Positions 20,691 to 30,200 of a stretch of 64,000 bases of DNA are shown piece after piece. Location of the stretch: the NCBI GenBank assembly GCA_030248295.1, contig JASANH010001563.1, forward strand, positions 1 to 64,000, in the 5' to 3' direction. Positions within the stretch are counted from its first letter, which is position 1; every line of letters starts with the position of its first letter. The stretch comes from Mesodorylaimus sp. YZB2_4 (taxonomy: Eukaryota > Nematoda > Enoplea > Dorylaimida > Dorylaimidae). The notes under the pieces are model-generated. The model was not told where the DNA came from, made no database searches, and saw nothing but the letters and a program-made list of their open reading frames with translations. The position numbers were made by a program, and so were the translations under genes.

Positions 20691-22156
20691 GTTCATTTCT
20701 GCGATCCACGCATTCTCGCGCAATGTGACCCATCTGTCCGCACCGGTAGCAGACCATGTTACCATTATTACTGCCATTCTTGGCTTCCCCGACATGCGAG
20801 AGTTGGCTATCATTTCGCTGTCTCACTACTATCTCGCCACACAGCGTAGAGCATGACTCGGCTCTTTCCGCGATCGCCCTCGCCACCGATAACCTATCCG
20901 GGTTATCTCTGCGAACCTCTTTCTGAATCGTGTTGCGCAATCCTGCGACATACATTTCGCATATGGGCCAGTCATTATCCCGAACTGTCTGGTTCGTGGC
21001 CGTAAATGAGGCCAACTTTGCCAGTCGCATGAATTCTTGCGTGTACCACGCGACCGAACGATTTTCCTGCTTCAGGGCAGCTAACTGCACTCTGAAAATC
21101 GACCTTTTCTCTCCGAGCAACTTTTCCAGCCATACGGCCGTTGCACGTTCCCAAGAATTCTTATCCGTATCAGTCAACTCGTTCCACTTGGCTAAAGCCT
21201 CGCCCGTCAGGTACACTTTGATACCCTCCATGACTTGAACGACGGACGGACATACTGTACGCACGAAAAGTCTCCAACCACTCGAATGGGTCTATCTTTT
21301 CAACGTCGCCCGAAAACACTGCGATCTTTAAACCTGGCAGATTCACAGACGGGGATACTACAGACGTTTGACTTGGCTGCGTACTACCAGCCTGCGGCGG
21401 TGACCGAATCAAAACAGTCAAAGCCTGCATCTGTTCCAGCATTATCTTATGCTGCTCCAATTGCATCTGTTCCAGCATTATCTTATGCTGCTCCAATTGC
21501 ATCTGTTCCAGCATTATCTTATGCTGCTCCAATTGCATCTGTTCCAGCATTATCTTATGCTGCTCCAATTGCATCTGTTCCAGCATTATCTTATGCTGCT
21601 CCAATTGCCTCTCTTCCTGGCGTTTCCGTTCCTCAGCTTCGCGGCGCCTGTCCTCGTCCTGCCTCTGCTGTTGTTTCTGCAGGAACTCGAAAAACATGGC
21701 CTGTTGTTGCATCATCATCTGAGCAAAACCTGTGCCACCATCGCCTTGATCCAGGCGTGGACGTTGCGGATTCATCATGGGCGCCACCTTACCCAGCACC
21801 TCATCCGCTCCCCCATACTCTCCGTCTCCTTTTGGCGGCTTTTTACTCGTACTTTCAGTCATGTATGGGCTGAAATCAATCATGGCCGTTTCCCAAGTAC
21901 TTTCCCCGCTGCCACCTCTGTGCGCAGCATCTTAGTCCAATCCAACAGAGATAGCCTTGCCGAGTTCGTCTACCATATCCTGCTTCGTAGCCGTGGCCAA
22001 GACCTTCACGTTGTTGGCATCGCAATAGGCCTTCAACACCTCTTTCTTCACCCAAGGAGGTAACTTTTCACGCAATTCCGCATACGTGATACTAAATTTT
22101 GCAGCCATTCTTGCGAACGGAACTTTCTGCACGGCACCTTTCGAAGCACCAAACAC
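20665..22156 (-). pseudogene. retrotransposon gag, interrupted
   Basis: The capsid/nucleocapsid frame is split into three pieces. Piece 1 (22156-21929) starts upstream of MAAKFSITYAELREKLP and ends in an in-frame TAA at 21931-21929. Piece 2 (21883-21170) holds a Gln/Glu-rich coiled coil with a 12-residue repeat and then IDPFEWLETFRAY, typical of the gag capsid start. Piece 3 continues one base out of frame from about 21262 with VYLTGEALAKWNEL and ends in a CCHC zinc knuckle, CYRCGQMGHIARECV (about 20710-20755). The piece 2/3 break looks like a single-base insertion. The TAA could be a genuine short upstream frame instead of a lesion. Gag packages the element RNA. Confidence 0.85.
21428..21607 (-). 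repeat. five tandem 36-bp units inside gag
   Basis: Five essentially identical 36-bp units, each encoding LEQHKIMLEQMQ on the minus strand. This is a heptad-like amphipathic segment and so probably a lengthened coiled coil. The complementary strand is also fully open across the array (Ala/Ser/Pro-rich and Leu/His-rich frames), a consequence of the 36-bp period being a multiple of three. Confidence 0.97.
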
Positions 22157-22476
22157 CCAATAGCCTACTCAAAGGACACAATGACCCTACCAGGTTCGTG
22201 CACACTCAAACGCACTCCGCAAGTCACTCCAGACTGCGATCACCACGGTAATCCGCAAACTACGATCCGTAGTTGCCCGTGTGCACGGTACTCCGCAAGC
22301 CGTAATCCAACAGCTGCCCGTGAAAACGCAGTATTCCGCAGACCGAACCGGTCGCAAATATTCCGCACGTGTAAACCTTACACGGCAATCAAATACAATC
22401 ACTTTCTAACGCCCAAAACCAACTCGACTTACGAGTTCGCCACTCTAGCCACAACTCTCCTCCACCGCTCCTCGGT

Positions 22477-22494
22477 CTCCTGCCAGGCTCGCCA
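22477..22494 (-). other. primer-binding site of the LTR element
   Basis: On the minus strand, one base inside the 5' LTR, the sequence reads tggcgagcctggcaggag. It starts with TGG, as expected for pairing to the CCA 3' end of a tRNA. Which tRNA cannot be said without a tRNA set. Confidence 0.65.
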
Positions 22495-22495
22495 G

Positions 22496-22689
22496 AAATG
22501 TCACGTTGCCGTCCGACGTGACCGCGTGTGGAGAAGAGCTATCTCGAGGCCAACCGCACTAGACGAGAATTATATTACGGTTCTCCCATACATCACGCCG
22601 GTCGCCTGCTCTGGCCGGCCCTGGCGAGCAAGCTTTACACTAACGCACGCTACACTATATGATATCTATGCGGGAGATACGAACTCTAC
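22496..22689 (-). repeat. 5' LTR of the retrotransposon
   Basis: Same sequence as 16103-16298 except for one substitution (gcaatc/gctatc) and a 2-bp indel (ccgtagccc/ccggccc). It is followed outside by actgg, the target duplication, and the remainder of the SINE. Confidence 0.85.
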
Positions 22690-22745
22690 ACTGGCCGGCT
22701 ATTGGCAAAAACGGGCTTCGGCCCACAAAAATTTTTAATAAAAGC
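22690..22745 (+). repeat. SINE family A, right part
   Basis: Continues the SINE interrupted at 16102: a second actgg copy, then ccggctattggcaaaaacgg, 'gcttcggcccacaaaaattttt' and an A/T-rich tail. It corresponds to 42205-42246 of the uninterrupted copy. Confidence 0.9.
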
Positions 22746-23130
22746 ACAGATGAAGCAGACGACAGTGAAATCATGCCGTTGGACATGGGCAACCCCCCAT
22801 GTCAAAGTAGCCGGTCGGTTACATTGACATAAGCCAATCTAACCGGGGTCGTGTCAAAGTATCCGGAATAATTTTTGAAATTGCAAAATATTTTAGACCC
22901 GATATTTCTTTCCAACAAGCACCACCTTTGTCAACAAAGACACAGAACGCACAGCACATAGTAGATATTACAACATTGAGGAACAAGTGTAAGAAAATTT
23001 GGAGCGAAGCCTAAATGCCGCCTAAATGGTATCGATTTCCTGCCTTCTTGATCTGATCGCAAAATATCGCGCGCATCACGCTGCGGAACGAGCAGTTGCC
23101 ATCTCATCACTTACTTGTAGTTGTTTTTGG
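22746..23130. other. intergenic with short 'catgtcaaagta' repeats
   Basis: No supported gene. 'catgtcaaagtagcc', 'cgtgtcaaagtatcc' (about 22795-22870) and 'catgtcaaagtatcc' with an inverted partner (23828-23862) recur, suggesting the worn ends of a DNA transposon between about 22.78 and 23.88 kb. Confidence 0.4.
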
Positions 23131-23140
23131 GAGAGGATCC

Positions 23141-23350
23141 ATGACGGATCGTGTTTGGCTCTTGACTTTTCTTATGATACTGTTGATTATGATTCCGAAC
23201 TCTTTTAACTTCTTGCGCATCCAGACGACTGACATTGAAAAATTCTTTGCGAAATTCTCTACCGCAGAATGCTCAAAATTGCTGGACTATCCTGGACTGT
23301 GGACACGGTCTTATCGTCCACTCAAGTACCCACTGTACTGTATATTCTAG
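23141..23350 (+). CDS. possible small secreted/membrane peptide
   Basis: A 69-codon frame beginning MTDRVWLLTFLMILLIMI, a strong hydrophobic N-terminus, followed by a short polar region with one Cys and a Tyr/Pro-rich end. No splice sites are needed. No homology recognised. The hydrophobic start is the only support, and it lies within a region that may be transposon-derived. Confidence 0.25.
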   Translation: MTDRVWLLTFLMILLIMIPNSFNFLRIQTTDIEKFFAKFSTAECSKLLDYPGLWTRSYRPLKYPLYCIF

Positions 23351-23539
23351 AACAACACCTGTTCTCGTTCTCAGTTTCATGCAACGGCCCAACCAAGTCG
23401 GCACATCATCAGTATTCTAATTCTTACGTAACTCTTATTGGATGCAGTACGTCTGGACATGGGCTAGTTGTATCAGCGATATTCTCCGCTCGAGTTTCCT
23501 GCACTCTTTTACCTGAATCCTCAGATGATAAAGGACCCG

Positions 23540-23897
23540 TCAATTCTTGGCTACGAACGACTCAGCTTTATGTCGCAGTGCCCGTTTTGCTTTATCGTCG
23601 AATCCATTTGAATATTGACCATCAATCAAGTACACAGGAATCTCGCTGTGCGTTTTCGGATCCATGAACAGTGAAATCTGAAATAAAAGTCTACGAAGCG
23701 ACGAACCGCATGGATGAGCGCAAAATTGCTGGCCTCTGGTCATCCGACAACTCATGCGGCATCACTTTATAGAACAGAGGACAGAACTGCTTTGGCCTAC
23801 TGTAGGTCGGGTAATGACCAGCAGTCACTTTGACATGGGCATATATCCATGTCAAAGTATCCTTCCCAGTTACATTAAAATGAGGGTGGTTTGACAT
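23540..23897 (-). pseudogene. unrecognised coding remnant, minus strand
   Basis: Two open pieces abut with a frame change. The first (23897-23691) reads TWIYAHVKVTAGHYPTYSRP and then FCPLFYKVMPHELSDDQRPA. The second, after a tttcag-like acceptor, covers 23677-23540 and contains FMDPKTHSEIPVYLIDGQYS with a stop at 23540. The composition looks coding, but the pieces do not join in one frame unless a base is lost near 23695. It lies between the 'catgtcaaagta' repeats and could be a decayed transposase or other gene. No family assigned. Confidence 0.35.
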
Positions 23898-24404
23898 GCG
23901 ACACCGTCACTGCTACAGATCGCTCTTTCGGGAGCTGCGGTTTTTTTAGAAGCCCATCTTCGAAACTTGCTATGACGAGTGAAGTTTGCTGTGATGAAAT
24001 GGATGAAGCCGGAAAATGCTGTGAAGAATGCCCAGAGTATGGGTAATAATAAAAAAGGTACAGGATGAAAATGCTTCAACGCAGAAGCGGCGACTAACGG
24101 ATATGAATTTTATTCAAAGAAGAAGAAATTTAATAAATAATACTGTATGGCATAAAGACCTGAAACAATCCGACTCCGCTGTGCTGTGGCATCGCCTGCT
24201 TAATGAAGCTGGCCTCGCCAAAGAAGATTATTCCTTCGAAAGACCTAAGACAGCTCGAAATTCAAATCTGATAAAAAACAAGTGTTTCAGAATTTTCTCC
24301 GATGATTGTAGGAAAACGGCGATCATTTTGCTCATGATCCAGAAGTTGTTTGTCTGGGACTGCAGATTCAGGTTTTAACAGATTATACAGTATCTGACAA
24401 AATA

Positions 24405-25835
24405 ATGAAATTAACATGCCTACTAGCACTATTGATTTTGATTCAGATTTTATACAGTGACCAGCGAGCTGTAAAGTCTCGTAGTAAGTCATCATTTATC
24501 ATCATTTAGCTTGAGTAGCTCAGGCTATTTGTATTTTAGGTCCGGCAAGAAAACCTACACAACCTGGGAAATATGGTTAGTCAATGCTTTGATGTAATTT
24601 TGTGGGAGTACTCAGCACTCTGGCCAGACCTTTAAAATTTCTTACAGTACATTGTAAATCCACTTACTACATCCCCTCGGCCCGAATTGGACCCCATTGA
24701 AATCCAGTATCCTGCACTGGCGCTATATCGACCAGGGCTAAAACAGAGGCGAAAATTGAGTAACTAAATTATGACCCATTTGTCACCAGCTTCTATGTTA
24801 ATTTTTTACAGTTCTCCCCTTCCTTATCATTTTACGTCATCCGTGAGAAAAGAGCTTGTTTGGGTCTGCATGTAAGTGCACTGTAGGGTCAAATAATTGG
24901 CGCTTCTGGACCAATTCGAAATCCCACTGTGCCCACTCTCTCATATCCCTGAGCCAGATTCCCTGGAAGCCTATAGACTGGGGTTAGAAGTGAATATCTT
25001 GTTCTAAAGGTATTGTGAAGACAAAATCCACGCCACGACAACGCTATAGAACTACTCGTAAATTGGCAAGAAATGGTAAGAGGAATACGCAGCAGTTTGT
25101 TTCTACTTCATTTTTCGGTCTCTACCACTTTATCCCTATTTACTGCGTGTCTTTCTGATAATCCTTTTCGGTCTCTATGTCATTCAAGCCAGCGCTTCGT
25201 ACAACTGACAGCTGTGGGCTCTCATACTGTAGGTGTCACCCAAAAGAAATCACAACGACCAGGTCGTAGAATGAAGGACTCCCCTCTTTTTGATGATTCC
25301 GAATTGCCCTGCGCTGGGCAGGCAAGGACGACAATGCCTCCAGACATAGATTTCTTGCACGGCTACCAACTTATGCATACTGATAGCCGTAAGAATAACT
25401 TGTATAAGTCGATATTTAATGGCTAAAAACTGCCTCTGGTTTTTAGCAACTTACAGCCAAGGCGTGAAGACCGCGGTTAAAATAGCATGCGTGGACGACG
25501 ACAAAAACTGGGACTACGTCAGGGACAATGACGGGAATAAAAGGACTATTGATGGTAATGCGCAAATTTTTTGTATTTTCTCTTAAAAACGCTTTTTTTG
25601 CCTAGCGTATCTTTTGTCGTGGAGCTACGAAGGAGATCCAGTCAGTATGGCTATTTCGACTGAGGATTGGATGAATGTTTATAATCCGCTTGTCAAACAA
25701 TGCTGGTGCAAAGGATTTAAATATTTGCAACCTGTGACCGATAGCAGCTGGTTTCCGTTCAGTAATACCGAAGACCTGGTTATTTTTCCGGGAATAAAAA
25801 CTTATCCATACAGCAGTTTTAGGAAAACTGCTTGA
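24405..25835 (+). CDS. small secreted protein, paralogue of the 28952 gene, four exons
   Basis: Exons 24405-24483, 24540-24575, 25447-25554 and 25606-25835 all join in phase 1 to 150 residues. The start MKLTCLLALLILIQILYS is a signal peptide. A basic Pro/Lys linker follows (SPARKPTQPGKY), then an acidic stretch (VDDDKNWDYVRDNDGN) and a C-terminal block AISTEDWMNVYNP ... CKGFKYLQPV ... LVIFPGI. The last block aligns with the gene at 28952-29788: AIS-x-ED, YN, Cys, G-(F/Y), QPV, Trp and (I/V)I(F/Y)PGI are shared in order. Exon phases and the order signal peptide, basic linker, acidic patch, C-terminal block also match. Family not recognised. The 870-bp second intron could hide another exon. Confidence 0.75.
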
Positions 25836-25839
25836 AGGG

Positions 25840-26400
25840 GTACACGATTTGACGCAGTCATGTTGTGAAATTCATGTGGGACAGAAAATGCAATTACTTA
25901 GAGGTCTGCCCATGTAACTGAAGAAAGGAGAAATAATAAAAATAGCATCGCCTTGTTACTACTTCAGTTGTTACGGCACTGATTGTGAGATTATTCCAGT
26001 TCCAGCTGGAAAAACCTGCCTTTTTTGCCAAAGTATTTGACAAAACGCTTTTTTTTGTCAAAATGGCTTGGCTTCTCAACAGTCGCGCGCCTCTGAGAGA
26101 ATTCAGTGTTAGACAGTAGCATGCATTTGCAGATCACATTTTATGAAGATCGCTCTTATATTAGTAGAAGTGAATCAGTGAATCCTGTTATGACCAACGT
26201 GCCAACAAATTTTAATTTAATTAGTAGAAAATGCGAAATGAAATAAGAAAATCAGAAGTATAATTACATTACAAAGAACTTTACATATTTGGGGAAAATT
26301 ACATTGGCAAAATGGTCTAAAATCATTACCCGTTGTGAGGGAACGCGTAGATACAAAACTCAGGGTAACAAATTTCAAATTTCCCTCACCTCACTGAGGG
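25840..26400. other. intergenic, no gene seen
   Basis: AT-rich gap between the secreted-protein gene and the hAT-like element. Confidence 0.4.
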
Positions 26401-26402
26401 CA

Positions 26403-28052
26403 CTTCGCACCAGGGTCCTGCACGAATATGAAAATCGTACCCTACCCGTACCCGCTGGACGACCTGCGTACCCATACCCATACCCGTACCCGTAATTTTT
26501 TAAAAAAATCTACCCATACCCATACCCGTACCCGGTTTTTCGATAAATGTTCGAATGGAGAATCAAAACAGAAAACTAATTACTTCATGAAAATAATTAC
26601 AGAAAACCAGAGTTTCCAACAAAACTGGTTCAATTTTCATTCAAAAGTTTATTCACTATCGCAAGACAAAAGAATTTCTTGAAGCAGTAATCTGACAGGG
26701 GAACATCGCCAACCGTTAAGTCGAACTTTGAGCAACCAAAAATTGTAATTTTTTCCCAGGTATAAAAGAAAGCTATCTGCAAAATATCAGAGGCGTCTGG
26801 CCAACAAGTCAAAGTCCTTGAGTCTAAAGTCCTTGAGCCAAATGCTTTAGCGCTAAACGTCTGAATAATGTCTATTTTGCGTAAGTTATTGGGTTTCTTG
26901 TTCCCTTGGAAATAAACGTCTCAATTTACAGTAAACTTAGAAGCCTGAAGCTGACAACAACATGGCAATCTCAAACTCTGAATGAAACTGCATTCATGTC
27001 AGAGTAACGGACTTGAAATCGACAAGGATTGGCTTTTAAAATGTTTAGCTAAAGGCATTTTGCCAGTTATGGCTGACCAATGACCCAAAGGTGACCATAC
27101 AGTCAAGCAGGAATGAGCAGCTGCTCTATGAAACCTAGATTCGTGACACTCCTACCAAACGCGCTAGTGAAGCTTACCTGGAGAGGTCAACAACAACTAC
27201 TGAAGCTGTACTACTACAAAACAAGCTAGTTTGTGTGCAGGAGCCAGTTTCACAATTATAGATGAGACGTGTCTGATCGTGGGTCGCAGGACATGCATAC
27301 AAGAAAGCCCTATCCTACATCAAACTACACCTGTCCCATTTAAGGACCCGCTTACCTAAGAGTGCAAGTGGCTTGGATCCTGCAAAAAGTCTAGGTTGCT
27401 GCACTAGTGCATATCTGTCATATACAAGAATACTCTAGCCAAAATTTCCTAGCCCCAAAAAAACACCCCCGGATGGCGCCTTAGCGGCTTTTCGATATAA
27501 ACCAGGTTCATTTTTGCAGTAAACAACCATTTTCAAATCTCAAAAACGCTTGAATATCCATATCTTTTCATAAATATCTTGGTTGTGAAAAGATATAATA
27601 TATTACCTGTTTTCTTTCAGAATACTCGCCCTTCACGTGCCGCGTGTACATTCCAAAAAAACAGATAGTAGATATGGATATCCCAAAAGATACGGATATG
27701 GATATGGATACGATTTCGATATTGATATGCCAAAGAATGATATCGAACATATAGACGGTTACATGAGAGTGGATATTGATATCAACAGTGGTCACAAATA
27801 GCCTCAAAAAAGCAGACATCGGAACTGTTTCGCTAAAAACAGTTACAAACTGCATAAGATTCAAATTTGCAGCGCTGTTAAAAAAAAACCAAGAACGAAT
27901 ACCCGTACCCATACCCGCACCCGCCGACCCTTACCCAAACCCATACCCGTACCTGTCGCCTCTTACCCAAACCCGTACCCATACCCGCCGGGTACGGGTG
28001 GGTACGGGTATGGGTACGGGTATGGATATCCATGCAGGACTCTGCTTCGCAC
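26403..28052. mobile_element. non-autonomous hAT-like DNA transposon with target duplications
   Basis: The element proper is 26411-28044 (1634 bp). Terminal inverted repeats: the left end begins CAGGGTCCTGCACG and the right end, read inward on the other strand, begins CAGAGTCCTGCATG. The 8-bp sequence cttcgcac is perfectly duplicated at 26403-26410 and 28045-28052, the length made by hAT transposases. Inside both ends lie inverted arrays of a (tacccg/taccca) hexamer: 26440-26535 on the left, 27900-28025 on the right. Such subterminal repeats bind transposase in hAT elements. No transposase frame is visible, so it needs a partner in trans. A copy of the 117-bp MITE seen at 30084 lies inside at about 26698. 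Confidence 0.92.
26698..26800 (+). repeat. degraded MITE copy nested in the hAT-like element
   Basis: Shares ggggaacatcgccaaccg, 'taagtcgaact' and 'aaaagaaagct' with the MITE at 30084-30200. Its right inverted repeat is mostly lost. Confidence 0.7.
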
Positions 28053-28439
28053 TGCTGGGAGACATACTCCACAATAATAGGGCAGCACACAAGAACGCAA
28101 GGCCTAATACCCATCGATGCTAACGGTCATGCGGATGGGGCAATCAATTTTATCCTGTGTCTCGATCAATTGGATTAGCATTAAGTAAAGAATGAATACT
28201 GCATTTGCAAAAGCTTCCGCCCATCGTGTATGTACCTACAGTATTGTAAAACTGAATCAATAATTTTTCAAGTTTCCTTGCAATGTGTCATCGAAGTATC
28301 ATGCGCCAGTGTGCACATGAGGCAATAGGCAGCTGACTGTGCTCTTCTTATATTGATATGTGATCTTACAAATGCTTTGATTCATTCCTGTGCTGTATGA
28401 ACTAATATTGCATGCTCTAATTATCAGCTTAGATATCAG

Positions 28440-28571
28440 CGTTCCAGAGCCAAACTCGCTATCAAATCTGGAGTAGGTTGGCTGCTTGGACATCCACAAG
28501 GAGCTGTCGTCCGCATTGAATATGAAGATGTGGGGAATCTGTCTATAATCACAGTGACAAGGGGTCCATAA
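28440..28571 (+). CDS. possible terminal exon of an unrecognised gene
   Basis: A 43-codon open stretch after an 'atatcag' acceptor: RSRAKLAIKSGVGWLLGHPQ, then GAVVRIEYEDVGNLSIITVT, ending in TAA. Its composition is protein-like and unlike the surrounding AT-rich DNA, but no upstream exon was found, so it could be a gene remnant. The annotated minus-strand frame over the same bases looks like its shadow. Confidence 0.3.
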   Translation, partial: RSRAKLAIKSGVGWLLGHPQGAVVRIEYEDVGNLSIITVTRGP

Positions 28572-28951
28572 CAGAGACCTATTAAGCGGACTTATATGCA
28601 AATTTTAAATTATTTGTATGATGGTGTGCGGTTTTTTCATATCGACTCAAGAGCATACTGTAAAAGCTAAAAAATAGTCCCATTCTGCCTCTCACTTTTA
28701 TCCTTTTTGGTATTCTTGCTTCGAAAGAGCCTGGACGTTAGATCCTGAATATTTCTGCAGCATTTCAGCATCAATGTAGTTTAATTCTAATTATTTTCGC
28801 TGACCATGTCAAGAAAAATAATAAGTTTCTTCAAGAATTTCAAATTTGTAGCGCTCTCGAAATCAAAAATATGTTCTCTCTTGTGCCGCACTGTATAAAT
28901 TTCAAAGACTGTGTATCAGACTAGCACTGCAACAAAGAAGACCAGACAAAA

Positions 28952-29788
28952 ATGCAAAAAATTTTTTTTCTGCTTCTGATTGTTCTGTACATCGACTATG
29001 TTGGTTCTAGAACAACGCCGAAAAAAGCCGTCGCGAAAATTAACAGAGGTATCGCAATCTTTTTTCCTACAGTTTTGCTACGGTCATTTAGTAATTTTAC
29101 GCTTTTTGTGCAATATTCTAGGTGCAAGTGCAAAGCCAAAAAATTTTGGTCGCGGCGTCTCTCCAACGAAGAAAACTGGTGGCAGGGGCGGAAACAGACT
29201 TGGCAGTCGTCGAAAAGATGATCCCGGTGGTGATGACGATGACTACGAAGATGACGGACAAGACCTCATCGAATCCCTCGAAGTTGGCTTCGGTTTTGAC
29301 CTTATGAAAGATAAAAGTAAGTTTAACTGTAGAATAAAATTTGGCTTCAACCATGCGCATTCGTTTACATTTCGCAATCGTTTTCAAAACTCTACACTGC
29401 TCTCTAGCATACAGTCTGGACTCTAGAACATGGTACTACGCCGGATGTACAAGCAACAAGCAAACAAATTATATTTGGGCAACTATTGATAAGAATTATG
29501 TACAAATAAACGGTGCTCTGTGGTTTTTTCATAAATTGAGATCCCCGTACATGACTGTTTTCTTGTTTTCCAGGTCAATTTACGTACAACACGAAGCAGG
29601 ATCCCCCGACCTTTGCAATTTCTGGAGAGGATATAGACCTGTATAACAAGGCGTTGGAATACTGCAACGCAAATGGCTACGAATTTGTGCAACCAGTTAA
29701 CAGAGGCACAGCTAATAAGTTTTGGTACAGATATAGCGATCCCAAGCGCCGCATTATCTATCCTGGAATTTTGAGGTTAAACGGCTAA
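28952..29788 (+). CDS. small secreted protein, paralogue of the 24405 gene, three exons
   Basis: Exons 28952-29048, 29122-29316 and 29574-29788 join in phase 1 to 168 residues. MQKIFFLLLIVLYIDYVGS is a signal peptide. The second exon encodes a Gly/Lys/Arg-rich stretch (TKKTGGRGGNRLGSRRKDD) followed at once by an acidic run (GGDDDDYEDDGQD). The third exon carries the conserved block AISGEDIDLYNKALEYC, then GYEFVQPV, a Trp-Tyr and RRIIYPGI. The block is shared with the protein encoded at 24405-25835, but the basic/acidic middle is longer here. A TATA-like 'tgtataaat' lies about 60 nt upstream of the ATG. No family recognised; it is presumably exported. Only one or two cysteines remain in the mature part, so it is not a disulfide-rich toxin type. 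Confidence 0.78.
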
Positions 29789-30083
29789 AGTGTTCAAAAC
29801 TGTGTCAGCAAAGCAAAGGCACATTCATAAAATTTTGCGCAAGGTTAGATAAAACTAATGAGTATATTTTTGTGACAGCGCAGACATAATGCGTCTTTCC
29901 CTCAACTATATCTTACGGTTAGTAGAAAGCGAAAAACTATTTCTATGACAAGAATGAGTGTGAATTAAAATGTTGCATGGCTTGAGATCGTCTTGCCTTT
30001 ATCCCCTCTCAGTCCCTGAAACCCTCTACTTTTCTCCTCTACGCTTTTTAACGTTATTTACATTTGACACACTTCTAATAACT

Positions 30084-30200
30084 AGGGAACATCGCCAACC
30101 GTTAAGTCGAACTATGAGAAACCATAAATTGTAACATGTTCCTTGGCGCAAAAGAAAGCTCTGTGCAAAATATTCGACTTCACGGTTGGCGATGTTCCCT
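30084..30200. mobile_element. 117-bp MITE with about 18-bp perfect inverted ends
   Basis: The left end agggaacatcgccaaccg and the right end cggttggcgatgttccct are exact reverse complements; the similarity extends further inward (taagtcga / tcgactt). A second, worn copy lies at about 26698. No coding capacity. The superfamily is not clear because no unambiguous target duplication is visible. Confidence 0.85.

Larger units (their letters stand above)
16103..22689 (-). mobile_element. Ty3/gypsy-type LTR retrotransposon, nearly complete
   Basis: An element of 6.6 kb on the minus strand. It has two near-identical 194-196-bp LTRs, a primer-binding site beside the right LTR, a purine-rich tract beside the left LTR, and gag, protease and pol in 5'-to-3' order on the minus strand. 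The order protease, reverse transcriptase, RNase H, integrase places it in Ty3/gypsy. The 5-bp sequence actgg is duplicated at 16098-16102 and 22690-22694. The LTRs differ by one substitution and one 2-bp indel, so the insertion is recent. No envelope-like frame is present. Gag carries a frameshift and an in-frame stop, while pol is intact for 1111 codons. Confidence 0.95.

Noticed and set aside
21235..22063. Long plus-strand frames opposite gag
   Set aside because: They are antisense to the 36-bp repeat array and flanking gag; a period divisible by three keeps all frames open. No start context or domain.
24028..24378. 116-codon plus-strand frame just upstream of the secreted-protein gene
   Set aside because: No signal peptide, domain or splice support; Lys/Asn/Ile-rich composition of AT-rich DNA. 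Not excluded, but not supportable.
26289..28114. Tyr/Pro- and Gly/Tyr-rich frames
   Set aside because: Produced by the TACCCR hexamer arrays of the hAT-like element, not proteins.
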